Source: Sporosarcina sp. Marseille-Q4063 (GTDB lineage: Bacteria; Bacillota; Bacilli; Bacillales_A; Planococcaceae). Taken from it: DNA of 64,000 bases. Numbering within the stretch: the stretch's first letter is position 1; each line of letters begins with the position of its first letter. Shown in pieces: positions 16,768 to 25,707 of the stretch. Under the pieces are notes generated by a model. It saw nothing but the letters and a program-made list of their open reading frames with translations. It had not been told where the DNA came from and searched no databases. A program made the translations under genes and the position numbers. The stretch covers positions 2,785,001-2,849,000 of the forward strand of contig NZ_CP070502.1 of the NCBI RefSeq assembly GCF_018309085.1. Reading direction: 5' to 3'.

Positions 16768-16986
16768 GTGGATGAAAATAAGAGGTATAAATGGTTTAAG
16801 CTAGTATTTCCTTTAATTATACTTGTTTTTGCCATATGTTTAATTATTGCAGGTATTGCAGCGTGGAATGATACTGGCAAAGTACCGATTTACTTAATAT
16901 TAGGGATCGTTTTTATTGCTGAAAGTATATTTGGATTATATGAGACTTGCAAGCATAAATCGGGAAGTGAAAAAACTCCAGAATAA
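16768..16986 (+). CDS. Small two-helix membrane protein, unknown
   Basis: The product is 72 residues: a charged N terminus (DENKRYKW), two membrane segments (about 10-30 and 38-56), and a charged tail. Only GTG 16768 can start it without cutting into the first helix; the ribosome site is weak, which lowers confidence. It lies within the inverted-repeat pair, 74 nt before another small membrane protein. The family is not recognised. Confidence 0.55.
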   Translation: MDENKRYKWFKLVFPLIILVFAICLIIAGIAAWNDTGKVPIYLILGIVFIAESIFGLYETCKHKSGSEKTPE

Positions 16987-17060
16987 GGCGCGATAATAGA
17001 GCAATCACCGTGCCTACTATACATATTTGGGCTAGATTGTTGGAAAGGGGGAACGACGAT

Positions 17061-17192
17061 ATGAAAACTATACTTGGAAAAGTTAATGAACAGAGTGAAT
17101 TTATCAGAGCAAGTATTTATGTCATAAGTGGCTTTACGATAATTTTAGTTGGATATGGTATTGGTTATTTTGCTGGATCAATGATGTTTTAA
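17061..17192 (+). CDS. 43-residue single-helix membrane protein, unknown
   Basis: ATG 17061 follows an excellent GAAAGGGGG site. The product has a soluble N-terminal 17 residues and one strongly hydrophobic segment (about 18-41) rich in Gly. No homologue is recognised; size and layout suit a small membrane regulator or accessory peptide, but this is a guess. Confidence 0.5.
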   Translation: MKTILGKVNEQSEFIRASIYVISGFTIILVGYGIGYFAGSMMF

Positions 17193-17255
17193 GCGTTTTG
17201 CCCCAGTTCTAGTGATTTATTCAAGAAAAGGGCGCGATTGTGGAATAGTAAAAGT

Positions 17256-17283
17256 AAAAAAGGGCCTTATGGTCCTTTTTTTA
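17256..17283 (+). terminator. Intrinsic terminator
   Basis: AAAAAAGGGCC (17256-17266) pairs with GGTCCTTTTTT (17271-17281) around TTAT, followed by T residues. Confidence 0.75.
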
Positions 17284-17304
17284 TTGGGATAACGAAATGT
17301 AATA

Positions 17305-17322
17305 TTGTGTTTTAACACACAA
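17305..17322. promoter_or_regulatory. Palindrome TTGTGT-N6-ACACAA, Rex/FNR-like candidate
   Basis: Perfect hexamer half-sites separated by 6 bp resemble Rex (TTGTGA-N6-TCACAA) or FNR/CRP-type operators. It lies about 430 bp before ric at the edge of the nitrate-respiration island. The rest of the gap 17193-17501 contains a short hairpin GAGTCC/GGACTC (17455-17483) and nothing else clear. Confidence 0.4.
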
Positions 17323-17501
17323 ATTAACAGTGGTATTAACACTTACATTAGCAGATCTACAATAGAAATTGTAACCCTGCTAATAGGCTTGTCAGTAAGG
17401 TGTCTAAAATAGGTGTGTTTCATTCACAAACGTTGATACATAGGTAAAAGGAAAGAGTCCAATTCATATGCGAATTTGGACTCTAATAGTGTGTTTAATT
17501 G

Positions 17502-17732
17502 ATGTTTTGTACCACTCAACTGAACGGGTTACGCTTAGACGATGCGCTGTTTTTTATTCAACAAACCCACCAAACTGTGATTTATATCATAGCCGACCAT
17601 TATAATCTCTTCTATTATATAGACAACGGGTTAATCCTAAAGGGTGACTTCCCAATAACCGATATCTTCTGTAAATTAGGTATATTCCCTGATGGGGTAC
17701 CGCCCGACAATAAGTTTAACCAATTGACTTGA
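17502..17732 (+). CDS. Uncertain 76-residue open frame before ric
   Basis: The frame encodes a plausible, non-repetitive peptide rich in Ile, Leu, Phe and Tyr, but there is no ribosome site at ATG 17502 (or TTG 17499). Its first 55 nt coincide with the right inverted-repeat copy, so it may be a gene remnant or chance frame. It ends 23 nt before the ric start. No family is recognised. Confidence 0.25.
   Translation: MFCTTQLNGLRLDDALFFIQQTHQTVIYIIADHYNLFYYIDNGLILKGDFPITDIFCKLGIFPDGVPPDNKFNQLT
17505..17557 (-). repeat. Right copy of the ~54-bp inverted repeat
   Basis: Reverse-complement partner of 16521-16574; see that entry. Both copies begin with TTTTGTACCA on their outer-facing orientation and share AACTGAACGGGTTA. 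Confidence 0.7.
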
Positions 17733-17755
17733 ATAAAATAGAGGAGGAATTATTA

Positions 17756-18454
17756 ATGGCAACAATTTCGATGGATATGAATGTGGCTGATATTGTGACT
17801 GCGGTTCCATGGTCAGCTGATATATTTAGGAAACACCGGATCGACTTTTGCTGTGGTGGGAAAGTATCGTTACTAGAAGCGGCTGAAGAAAAAGGAATTC
17901 AACCAGATATCGTCTACGAAGAGATTACTTCGATGCAAAAGACACATGATAATCGTGGGGGCACGCATCCATCTACTTTTGGAAATAAAACGCTGATCGC
18001 CTACATCCAAGAAAATTATCATCAAAGTTTACGTGAAGAATTGCCTTCATTGGAGCCGTATGTAACAAGAGTTATGGGCGTGCACGGAGGAAATCATCCG
18101 CATCTGCTTCGGTTAGCGGATCTATTTAATGAGCTAAGAATTGAACTTCTTGAACATACGGAAGATGAAGATAGAAATGTGTTCCCGCTAATTATGGAAT
18201 TTCTCGACAATCCGACAGATGAGTTAAAAGAAAAGTTGAAACCTTATGTTTTCGAACTTGAAGAGGAACATGAAAATGCTGGTAAGTTACTACACGAACT
18301 GAGAGAAATCACGAATGACTTTACACCTCCGGAAGGTGCTTGCGGAACATACCGGCTCGTGTATGCACGTTTGGAGAAATTAGAAAAAGAGACTTTCAAT
18401 CATGTACACCTCGAAAACAATATCCTGTTCGACCGAGTCCGGGCTGAAATCTAA
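17756..18454 (+). CDS. ric: Iron-sulfur cluster repair di-iron protein Ric (ScdA)
   Basis: The protein has 232 residues. It repairs Fe-S clusters damaged by nitric oxide or oxidants. The N-terminal DUF542 domain (about 1-60) carries the CCGGK motif; the C-terminal hemerythrin-like domain has repeated His and Glu ligands (for example HGGNHPHL, HTEDEDRNVFP, EEEHENAG). ATG 17756 follows GAGGAGG. Its place directly before narGHJI fits protection against NO produced during nitrate respiration. It ends in its own strong terminator, so it is separate from nar. Confidence 0.93.
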   Translation: MATISMDMNVADIVTAVPWSADIFRKHRIDFCCGGKVSLLEAAEEKGIQPDIVYEEITSMQKTHDNRGGTHPSTFGNKTLIAYIQENYHQSLREELPSLEPYVTRVMGVHGGNHPHLLRLADLFNELRIELLEHTEDEDRNVFPLIMEFLDNPTDELKEKLKPYVFELEEEHENAGKLLHELREITNDFTPPEGACGTYRLVYARLEKLEKETFNHVHLENNILFDRVRAEI

Positions 18455-18461
18455 GCATATA

Positions 18462-18500
18462 AAAATTGCCTATCCACTATAGTAGTGGGTAGGCAATTTT
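18462..18500 (+). terminator. Intrinsic terminator of ric
   Basis: AAAATTGCCTATCCACTA and its near-perfect complement (18462-18500) form an 18-bp stem with a 3-nt loop, ending in TTTT. Confidence 0.85.
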
Positions 18501-18537
18501 CAGTTATCTTATCGAAAACTGCATACTTTGTCGAATT

Positions 18538-18603
18538 GAGGGTATTCCCTATAAGAAATAGGACAAACCCTAATAGGAAGATAGCCCCTCACCTCTTTAT
18601 AAT
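18538..18603 (+). promoter_or_regulatory. narG promoter with two NreC-like sites
   Basis: GAGGGTATTCCCTA (18538-18551) and TAGGACAAACCCTA (18559-18572) match the staphylococcal NreC palindrome TAGGG-N4-CCCTA with one mismatch each. Their centres (18544.5 and 18565.5) are 21 bp apart. A perfect -10 TATAAT lies at 18598-18603 and the expected -35 (TAGGAA, 18575-18580) is poor, as in activator-dependent promoters. The same geometry recurs before the narK-like gene. Confidence 0.75.
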
Positions 18604-18674
18604 AAAAGGTAGATGAATGAGCTTATTGTTTCTTGTCATTAGAGTAGTCATTCAAAAAGGAGTTGTTTGTTTCG

Positions 18675-21600
18675 ATGCAAAAACAGAAAAAGAAAAATTT
18701 TGGATTGAATTTTTTTAAACCGATCGAACGTTTCTCTGGAAACTGGACTATCTTAGAAGAAAAAAGTCGTGATTGGGAAAACATGTACCGTCAACGTTGG
18801 TCTCATGACAAGGTAGTACGAACAACACACGGCGTTAACTGTACAGGATCATGCAGTTGGAAAGTTTTCGTGAAAAACGGCATTATCACATGGGAAAATC
18901 AGCAAATCGACTATCCTTCATGCGGACCTGATATGCCGGAATTCGAACCGCGCGGATGTCCTCGTGGTGCATCATTTTCATGGTACGAATACAGTCCGCT
19001 ACGAGTGAAGTATCCATACATACGAGGGAAATTATGGCGTATGTGGGGCCAAGCTTTATCAGAATTTAAAGATCCTGTAAAAGCATGGGCAAGCATCGTC
19101 GATGATCCTGAAAAAGCAGTTGAATATAAAAAAGCCCGTGGAAAAGGCGGACACGTTCGCGTTAATTGGCGTGATGCAACAATGCTCATTTCCGCACAAC
19201 TAATCCACACAATTCAAAAGTATGGACCTGACCGAATTGCCGGTTTCACACCGATTCCAGCGATGTCGATGGTCAGTTACGCGTCTGGAGCTAGATTTCT
19301 ATCTTTAATTGGTGGAGAAATGCTCAGCTTCTATGACTGGTATGCGGATTTACCACCGTCTTCCCCGCAGATTTGGGGCGAACAGACGGATGTTCCGGAA
19401 TCCAGTGACTGGTACAACTCCGGTTATATCATTATGTGGGGTTCAAACGTACCGCTGACAAGAACGCCGGACGCTCATTTCTTAACTGAAGTTCGCTACA
19501 AAGGAACGAAAGTTGTTTCGGTCGCGCCGGATTATGCGGAAAGTGTTGTCCACGCAGATGACTGGATTGCAGCGGATCCGGGTTCAGATGCTGCAGTGGC
19601 ACAAGCAATGACGCATGTTATTCTCGATGAGTTTTATCAAAAACGACAAGAGCCGATGTTCCTTAATTACGCGAAGCAATATACGGATATGCCATTCTTA
19701 ATTACATTAGATAGATTTGAAGATTCATATAAAGCCGGTCGTTTTCTTCGCGCAAGCGATCTCGGAAGTGATTCGGAACACGCAGAATGGAAACCGGTCA
19801 TTTACGACGAAGCGACCAATGAAATCATTGTGCCGAACGGAACGATGGGGCAGCGTTGGGAAGAAGACGCGAAATGGAATCTCATTCTCGATAATGAAGA
19901 TGGAACACGCGTAGAACCAGCACTATCGATTGCTGAACACGGGGCGGATTGGGAAGAAATTGTATTCCCGTACTTTGATAATGTTGCAAATGGAACATTC
20001 AAACGTCCAATCCCAGCGAAAAAAGTATTGATGGCTGATGGTACAGAACGTCTTGTGACGACTGTTCACGATTTAATGCTAAGTCAATACGGTATTAATC
20101 GAATCGGTAGCGAACTTGAAGCATCCGGTTACGATGATGCAGAATCATTTTATACACCTGCTTGGCAAGAGAAAATCACGAATGTGAAACCTGAACTTGT
20201 CACGCAAATCGCCCGTGAATTCGCGCAAAATGCGCTGGATACAGGCGGCCGTTCCATGATTATCATGGGCGCAGGGATTAACCACTGGTTTAATAGTGAT
20301 ACCATTTACCGCGCTATTTTAAACTTAGTGACTCTGACAGCTTCGCAAGGCGTGAACGGCGGCGGATGGGCGCATTATGTCGGCCAAGAAAAATGTCGTC
20401 CGATTGAAGGATGGAGCACAATTGCATTCGCACGAGATTGGCAAGCGCCGCCTCGACTTCAAAACGCGACTTCTTATTTCTATTTCGCAACTGACCAATG
20501 GAAATACGAAGAAATGGGCGCTGACCTATTAATGTCGCCGACAGAAGGCAAGCCGCGTTATGAGCATCCAGCAGATTATAATGTTCTAGCTGCACGACTT
20601 GGATGGTTGCCATCTTATCCTCAATTTAATAAAAACAGTCTTGTCTTTGCAGAAGAAGCAGCAAAAGAAGGAAAAACGTCAACTGAAGAAATTGTCGCCC
20701 ATACATTGGAGCAAATAAAATCTGGTGAAATTCAATTTGCAGCTGAAGACCCAGGCGCACCTGAAAACTTCCCGCGCTCATTGTTCGTCTGGCGTTCAAA
20801 CTTAGTATCCAGTTCCGCAAAAGGTCAAGAATATTTCATGAAACACTTATTCGGAGCTTCTGACGGCCTGCTTGCAACGGTGAATGATGAATTGAAACCT
20901 GAGGAAATGGCATGGCGAGACGAAGTGGAAGGGAAACTGGATTTACTCGTTGCGCTTGATTTCCGAATGACAGCAACACCGATGTATGCGGATGTGGTTC
21001 TGCCAGCAGCAACTTGGTATGAAAAACACGACCTGTCATCAACGGATATGCACCCATTCGTCCATCCATTCAATCCGGCTGTAGACCCATTATGGGAATC
21101 AAGATCTGACTGGGATATTTATAGATCGTTGGCAGAAACTTTCTCTGAGATGGCGAAGGTTCACCTACCAGGTGTTTACAAAGACTTGGTCACAACGCCG
21201 CTCGCGCATGATTCAGTTCAGGAAATTGCACAACCGTACGGCGAAGTGAAAGATTGGAAAAAAGGCGAAGTTGAAGCAATTCCAGGGAAAACGATGCCAG
21301 GAATGACGATTGTCGAACGTGATTACACGAAAGTATACGATAAATACGTCACACTCGGGCCTTTACTTTCAACCGGAAAAGTCGGCGCGCATGGGGTGAA
21401 TTTCTCCGTTGCGGACGAATATGAACAAATGAAAGGCATTAACGGCACTTATTTCGACGAAACGATTAAAAACGGCTTGCCGAAACTTCACACTGCAAAA
21501 CATGCGGCTGAAGCGATGCTGACACTATCTTCGGCAACAAATGGCCGGGTTTCCCAAAAAGCATTTGCTGCTGCTGAAGAAGATACAGGCGTGGAGTTAA

Positions 21601-22361
21601 AAGACATCTCAGCTGACCGAGCTGCTGAACGATTTACATTCGCGAGCATCACCGCGCAACCGCGCGAAGTAATTCCGACGCCAGTATTCTCTGGATCGAA
21701 TAAACTAGGGCGTCGTTATTCACCATTTACGACGAACATCGAACGACTTGTCCCGTTCAGAACGCTGACAGGTCGACAACATTTCTATATCGACCACGAG
21801 TTATTCCTAGATTTCGGAGAAGCGTTACCTGTTTACAAGCCGACGCTACCGCCAATGGTATTCGGACCGCGGGATAAACAAATTATCGGAGGACAAGATT
21901 CGCTCGTATTACGATATTTAACACCGCACGGCAAGTGGAATATCCACTCAACGTATCAAGATAACCAGCATATGCTCACACTATTCCGCGGGGGACCAAC
22001 CGTTTGGATTTCGGATGTGGACGCAGCTGAACATGATATCGATGACAACCAATGGCTTGAAGTATACAACCGAAATGGTGTTGTCACAGCACGTGCCGTT
22101 GTCAGTCACAGAATGCCGAAAGGAACAATGTTTATGTACCATGCTCAAGATAAACATATCCAAGTTCCAGGGTCAGAAATTACGGACGAACGAGGCGGAA
22201 GCCATAACGCACCAACACGTATTCACATGAAACCGACGCAAATGGTCGGCGGATATGCGCAACTCAGTTATGGATTCAACTATTATGGACCAATTGGAAA
22301 TCAGCGAGATGTTTACGTCGCAGTTCGCAAGATGAAGGAGGTAAACTGGCTTGAAAATTAA
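18675..22361 (+). CDS. narG: Respiratory nitrate reductase alpha subunit NarG
   Basis: The protein has 1228 residues, standard for NarG. It reduces nitrate to nitrite on the cytoplasmic side using bis-MGD molybdenum. The N-terminal FS0 cluster ligands H52, C56, C60 and C95 are present in THGVNCTGSC and GCPRG. D225 in WYADLPP is the Mo ligand. ATG 18675 follows AAGGAG with 12-nt spacing; the TTG at 18663 abuts that site and is less likely. It overlaps narH by 11 nt and depends on the mo-cofactor genes further along the island. Confidence 0.97.
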   Translation: MQKQKKKNFGLNFFKPIERFSGNWTILEEKSRDWENMYRQRWSHDKVVRTTHGVNCTGSCSWKVFVKNGIITWENQQIDYPSCGPDMPEFEPRGCPRGASFSWYEYSPLRVKYPYIRGKLWRMWGQALSEFKDPVKAWASIVDDPEKAVEYKKARGKGGHVRVNWRDATMLISAQLIHTIQKYGPDRIAGFTPIPAMSMVSYASGARFLSLIGGEMLSFYDWYADLPPSSPQIWGEQTDVPESSDWYNSGYIIMWGSNVPLTRTPDAHFLTEVRYKGTKVVSVAPDYAESVVHADDWIAADPGSDAAVAQAMTHVILDEFYQKRQEPMFLNYAKQYTDMPFLITLDRFEDSYKAGRFLRASDLGSDSEHAEWKPVIYDEATNEIIVPNGTMGQRWEEDAKWNLILDNEDGTRVEPALSIAEHGADWEEIVFPYFDNVANGTFKRPIPAKKVLMADGTERLVTTVHDLMLSQYGINRIGSELEASGYDDAESFYTPAWQEKITNVKPELVTQIAREFAQNALDTGGRSMIIMGAGINHWFNSDTIYRAILNLVTLTASQGVNGGGWAHYVGQEKCRPIEGWSTIAFARDWQAPPRLQNATSYFYFATDQWKYEEMGADLLMSPTEGKPRYEHPADYNVLAARLGWLPSYPQFNKNSLVFAEEAAKEGKTSTEEIVAHTLEQIKSGEIQFAAEDPGAPENFPRSLFVWRSNLVSSSAKGQEYFMKHLFGASDGLLATVNDELKPEEMAWRDEVEGKLDLLVALDFRMTATPMYADVVLPAATWYEKHDLSSTDMHPFVHPFNPAVDPLWESRSDWDIYRSLAETFSEMAKVHLPGVYKDLVTTPLAHDSVQEIAQPYGEVKDWKKGEVEAIPGKTMPGMTIVERDYTKVYDKYVTLGPLLSTGKVGAHGVNFSVADEYEQMKGINGTYFDETIKNGLPKLHTAKHAAEAMLTLSSATNGRVSQKAFAAAEEDTGVELKDISADRAAERFTFASITAQPREVIPTPVFSGSNKLGRRYSPFTTNIERLVPFRTLTGRQHFYIDHELFLDFGEALPVYKPTLPPMVFGPRDKQIIGGQDSLVLRYLTPHGKWNIHSTYQDNQHMLTLFRGGPTVWISDVDAAEHDIDDNQWLEVYNRNGVVTARAVVSHRMPKGTMFMYHAQDKHIQVPGSEITDERGGSHNAPTRIHMKPTQMVGGYAQLSYGFNYYGPIGNQRDVYVAVRKMKEVNWLEN

Positions 22362-23958
22362 AGCGCAAGTAGCAATGGTTATGAATCTAGACAAATGTAT
22401 CGGATGCCACACATGCAGCGTCACATGTAAAACGACATGGACAAACCGTGAAGGCGCGGAATATATGTGGTTCAACAACGTCGAAACAAAGCCGGGCATT
22501 GGTTATCCAAAGAGATGGGAAGACCAAGAACTTTACAAAGGCGGCTGGCAGGTCAATAAAAAAGGGAAACTCGAATTGAAATCGGGCTCCAAATTATCAA
22601 AGATTGCCCTAGGGAAGATTTTTTACAACCCTGATATGCCAGAAATGAAAGATTACTATGAACCTTGGACATACGATTATGAGAAACTCACGATGGCAGG
22701 CGATAGCGAACATACACCTGTAGCGCGTGCGAAATCCGTTGTCACGGGGGAATATATGGATTTAGAATGGGGCCCTAACTGGGAAGACCAATTAGCGGGT
22801 GCACATATCACAGGTCCGAAAGACCCGAATATCGAAAAAATTGAAGAAGAAATTAAATTCAACTTCGAACAAGCATTTATGATGTATTTACCAAGACTAT
22901 GCGAACACTGCCTAAATCCGAGCTGTGTCGCATCATGCCCATCAGGTGCGATGTACAAACGCGAGGAAGACGGGATTGTTCTTGTCGACCAAGAGGCATG
23001 TCGCGGCTGGCGTTATTGCATGACTGGTTGCCCGTACAAAAAAGTTTACTTCAACTGGAAAACAAATAAAGCGGAGAAATGCACATTCTGTTTCCCGCGT
23101 ATTGAATCTGGTTTACCGACAGTTTGTTCTGAAACATGTACAGGTCGAATTCGTTATCTGGGCGTCCTTTTATATGATGCAGACCGTGTACTTGAAGCGG
23201 CTTCAACACCAGATCCAAAAGATCTATACAAAGCGCAATGTGATTTATTCCTTGATCCAAGTGATCCTGAAGTAATTGAACAAGCGAGAAAAGATGGGAT
23301 ATCGGAAGAATGGATTGAAGCGGCTCAAAACTCGCCTGTTTATAAACTGGCAATCGAGTATAAGCTTGCGTTTCCGTTACACCCGGAATACCGTACGCTT
23401 CCGATGGTTTGGTATGTTCCGCCGCTTAGCCCGATCATGAATTATTTTGAGGGAAGAGATTCAATAAAAAATCCGGACATGATTTTTCCAGCAATTGAGG
23501 AAATGCGGATACCGATTCAATACTTGGCCAATATGCTGACAGCCGGGGATACAGAAACGGTGAAAAAAGCATTGCAACGCATGGCGATGATGAGGTCCTA
23601 TATGCGTGCAGTTTCATCCGGAAAAGATTTTGATGAAGCACGTCTCGAACGCGTGGGTTTATCAGCGCATCAGACGAAACAAATGTATCGACTGCTCGCA
23701 ATTGCAAAATACGAAGATCGTTTTGTCATCCCGACATCCCATAAAGAAGGCCATATGAACGCTTACCGTTCACAAGGTTCAACAGGATATGAAGAAATGG
23801 GCGATTACAGTATGGGTAAAACGCAAAGTCCATACAGTTATGCAGCGCCAATTAGTATCGAAGACGGCAGTTGTGATGGATGCGGGCCAGTAGAACCAGC
23901 AAAAACAGGCAAACAAATTTATGAAGAAAACTTCTACGGGGGGATTTGGCGTGATTGA
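22351..23958 (+). CDS. narH: Respiratory nitrate reductase beta subunit NarH
   Basis: The protein has 535 residues and carries electrons from NarI to NarG through four Fe-S clusters. Cys groups are visible in CIGCHTCSVTC, CEHCLNPSCVASC, CRGWRYCMTGC (with Trp in the slot that makes a [3Fe-4S] cluster) and CTFCFPR with a later CSETC. The TTG start follows AAGGAGGT, which itself lies within the narG end. Its 3' end overlaps narJ. Confidence 0.97.
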   Translation: MKIKAQVAMVMNLDKCIGCHTCSVTCKTTWTNREGAEYMWFNNVETKPGIGYPKRWEDQELYKGGWQVNKKGKLELKSGSKLSKIALGKIFYNPDMPEMKDYYEPWTYDYEKLTMAGDSEHTPVARAKSVVTGEYMDLEWGPNWEDQLAGAHITGPKDPNIEKIEEEIKFNFEQAFMMYLPRLCEHCLNPSCVASCPSGAMYKREEDGIVLVDQEACRGWRYCMTGCPYKKVYFNWKTNKAEKCTFCFPRIESGLPTVCSETCTGRIRYLGVLLYDADRVLEAASTPDPKDLYKAQCDLFLDPSDPEVIEQARKDGISEEWIEAAQNSPVYKLAIEYKLAFPLHPEYRTLPMVWYVPPLSPIMNYFEGRDSIKNPDMIFPAIEEMRIPIQYLANMLTAGDTETVKKALQRMAMMRSYMRAVSSGKDFDEARLERVGLSAHQTKQMYRLLAIAKYEDRFVIPTSHKEGHMNAYRSQGSTGYEEMGDYSMGKTQSPYSYAAPISIEDGSCDGCGPVEPAKTGKQIYEENFYGGIWRD

Positions 23959-24520
23959 TTTAGAGAGGCTGTATGAAGAAAAACAAGCATTCGGCTTCTT
24001 TGCAAATCAACTTACGTACCCCGATAAATCAACTTATCATCCGTCGGTTTTGGAAGAGTCAATTGACTCTTCCCATCCGGCATATGCGGATATTAAGAAG
24101 TATTGGGATTTAATGCATGAGTTCAGTTTCGATGAGATTCAGGAAATGTATACATACACATTTGATTTCCAGAAGGAAACGACACTGTTCATGACCTATG
24201 TAAAATATGAAGATGCAAAAGACCGAGGACAAATGCTTGCAAAGTTGAAGGTTCTTTATGAAATGTTCGGACTCAATATGCCCGCAGGAGAATTATCCGA
24301 CTTTTTGCCGCTTATGTGTGAATTTATCTATGCAGCGGAGTGGATTGGTGATGACCGAGCACCACAAAGTTTCGGAATGCTTCTAGCTGTGATGGAAGAT
24401 GGTTCGTATCATTTATTAAAAGCGCTTGAGAAACATAATAGTCCCTACTTTTATTTAATAAGAGGAATGAGGGAAACTTTCAAGTCTTGTATTCGTCAGG
24501 AGGCACAAGCCAATGAGTGA
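23951..24520 (+). CDS. narJ: Nitrate reductase assembly chaperone NarJ
   Basis: The protein has 189 residues and an all-helical TorD/NarJ-type fold. It helps insert the molybdenum cofactor into NarG and holds it until membrane docking; it is not part of the mature enzyme. GTG 23951 is chosen because GGGGGGA (about 23939-23944) is well spaced; the ATG at 23921 has no ribosome site. It overlaps narH by 8 nt and narI by 8 nt. Confidence 0.92.
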   Translation: MIDLERLYEEKQAFGFFANQLTYPDKSTYHPSVLEESIDSSHPAYADIKKYWDLMHEFSFDEIQEMYTYTFDFQKETTLFMTYVKYEDAKDRGQMLAKLKVLYEMFGLNMPAGELSDFLPLMCEFIYAAEWIGDDRAPQSFGMLLAVMEDGSYHLLKALEKHNSPYFYLIRGMRETFKSCIRQEAQANE

Positions 24521-25193
24521 TCAATTTTTATGGGTTATTTTCCCCTATATTTGCATGGCGGTATTTATTGTCGGCCATATATTTAGGTGGCGAAACGATC
24601 AGTTTGGATGGACAGCAAAATCAAGTGAATTTATTGAAAAGAAGCAGTTGATGATTGGTAGTTTATTATTCCACATCGGGATAATCCCGGTTATTGCCGG
24701 ACATGTCGCTGGTCTGGGGATCCCGAAAGAATGGACGCGCGCTCTCGGGATAAGTGATCATATGTATCATATGGGCGCGATTTGGGGCGGCGGTTTTTTC
24801 GGAGTCGTCACTTTCCTCGGCATGCTTATTTTAACATGGAGACGCTTTGCGATTAGCAATGTCCGCAAATTATCATCGGCATCCGATTTAATTGTTAACT
24901 CGTTACTTCTCTTTATTGTTTTTATTGGCATGTACAGTGTAATCGGGACAAGTGTCACGCAACCTGATTTCGATTATCGTGATTCGATTTCGATTTGGTT
25001 CAGGTCGCTACTCATCTTCCGGCCCGAAGCAAGCTTTATGTCAGGTGTCCCGGTGGCATTTCAGTTGCACATCTTATCAGGCTTTCTCATCTTCGCGATG
25101 TGGCCCTTTACAAGACTCGTTCACGTATGGAGCGTACCTTTGAATTACGTTGGAAGAAGCTATATTATATATAGAAGAGACACCAAGAAGTAA
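24513..25193 (+). CDS. narI: Respiratory nitrate reductase gamma subunit NarI (cytochrome b)
   Basis: The protein has 226 residues and five membrane helices. It oxidises menaquinol and passes electrons through two b-type hemes to NarH. Candidate heme His residues are in FHIGIIPVIAGH and in the C-terminal FQLHILSG and TRLVHVW. ATG 24513 follows CAGGAGG inside narJ. It is the last gene of narGHJI before a hairpin. Confidence 0.95.
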   Translation: MSDQFLWVIFPYICMAVFIVGHIFRWRNDQFGWTAKSSEFIEKKQLMIGSLLFHIGIIPVIAGHVAGLGIPKEWTRALGISDHMYHMGAIWGGGFFGVVTFLGMLILTWRRFAISNVRKLSSASDLIVNSLLLFIVFIGMYSVIGTSVTQPDFDYRDSISIWFRSLLIFRPEASFMSGVPVAFQLHILSGFLIFAMWPFTRLVHVWSVPLNYVGRSYIIYRRDTKK

Positions 25194-25201
25194 TTACAAC
25201 G

Positions 25202-25226
25202 GAAAAAAGGCGTAACTGCCTTTTTC
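25202..25226 (+). terminator. Hairpin with T-run between narI and nreA
   Basis: GAAAAAAGGC (25202-25211) and GCCTTTTTC (25218-25226) form an intrinsic-terminator-like hairpin in the 52-nt gap. Because no promoter is seen after it, it may attenuate rather than end transcription, lowering nre relative to nar. Confidence 0.65.
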
Positions 25227-25245
25227 TTATAGGGAGTAAGACACG

Positions 25246-25707
25246 ATGAACGAACAACAAACATTCAACTTTCAACTGGAAATAGAACAGATCAGAAAGG
25301 CATTCGATTTTGACCTCGTTGCTTTGGCACTTGTTCATCCAGCAGAAAGACGTTTTACGAGCAAATGGGAATATGTAACAGGTAATAAAAGCAATCGCTA
25401 TAAACGGCTCACTTTACAAACGGGCAAAGGCGTCGCGGGCGCTGTGCTGAAAACAGGCAAGCCGCTGCTTATGAGCGATGTTAAAAGTTTGATTGATGAA
25501 GGGGAATTGTTTAATTATCCAATTATTGTTGCCGAAAAGCTAACAAGTTTCGGGGCAATTCCACTTTATAAATATAACCGCGTCAAAGGTGTGCTTTTGG
25601 TGGCTTTTCGTGATGATAAAGTACTGACAGAAGAAGTTTTTAAAAAATTCAAAGAAACAATAGGCTCAAGATTCGGTCCCTACTACAATAAGGAGATGGT
25701 GAAGTGA
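25246..25707 (+). CDS. nreA: GAF-domain nitrate receptor NreA
   Basis: The protein has 153 residues and is one GAF domain, the length and position of staphylococcal NreA, which binds nitrate and restrains NreB until nitrate is present. Features include LQTGKGVAGAVLKTG and PLYKYNRVKGVL, typical of GAF core strands. ATG 25246 follows a GGGAG site, and the end overlaps nreB by GTGA. Confidence 0.85.
   Translation: MNEQQTFNFQLEIEQIRKAFDFDLVALALVHPAERRFTSKWEYVTGNKSNRYKRLTLQTGKGVAGAVLKTGKPLLMSDVKSLIDEGELFNYPIIVAEKLTSFGAIPLYKYNRVKGVLLVAFRDDKVLTEEVFKKFKETIGSRFGPYYNKEMVK

Noticed and set aside
20314..21073. Several minus-strand open frames inside narG
   Set aside because: Shadows of a long, fully supported coding region; no homology or ribosome sites.
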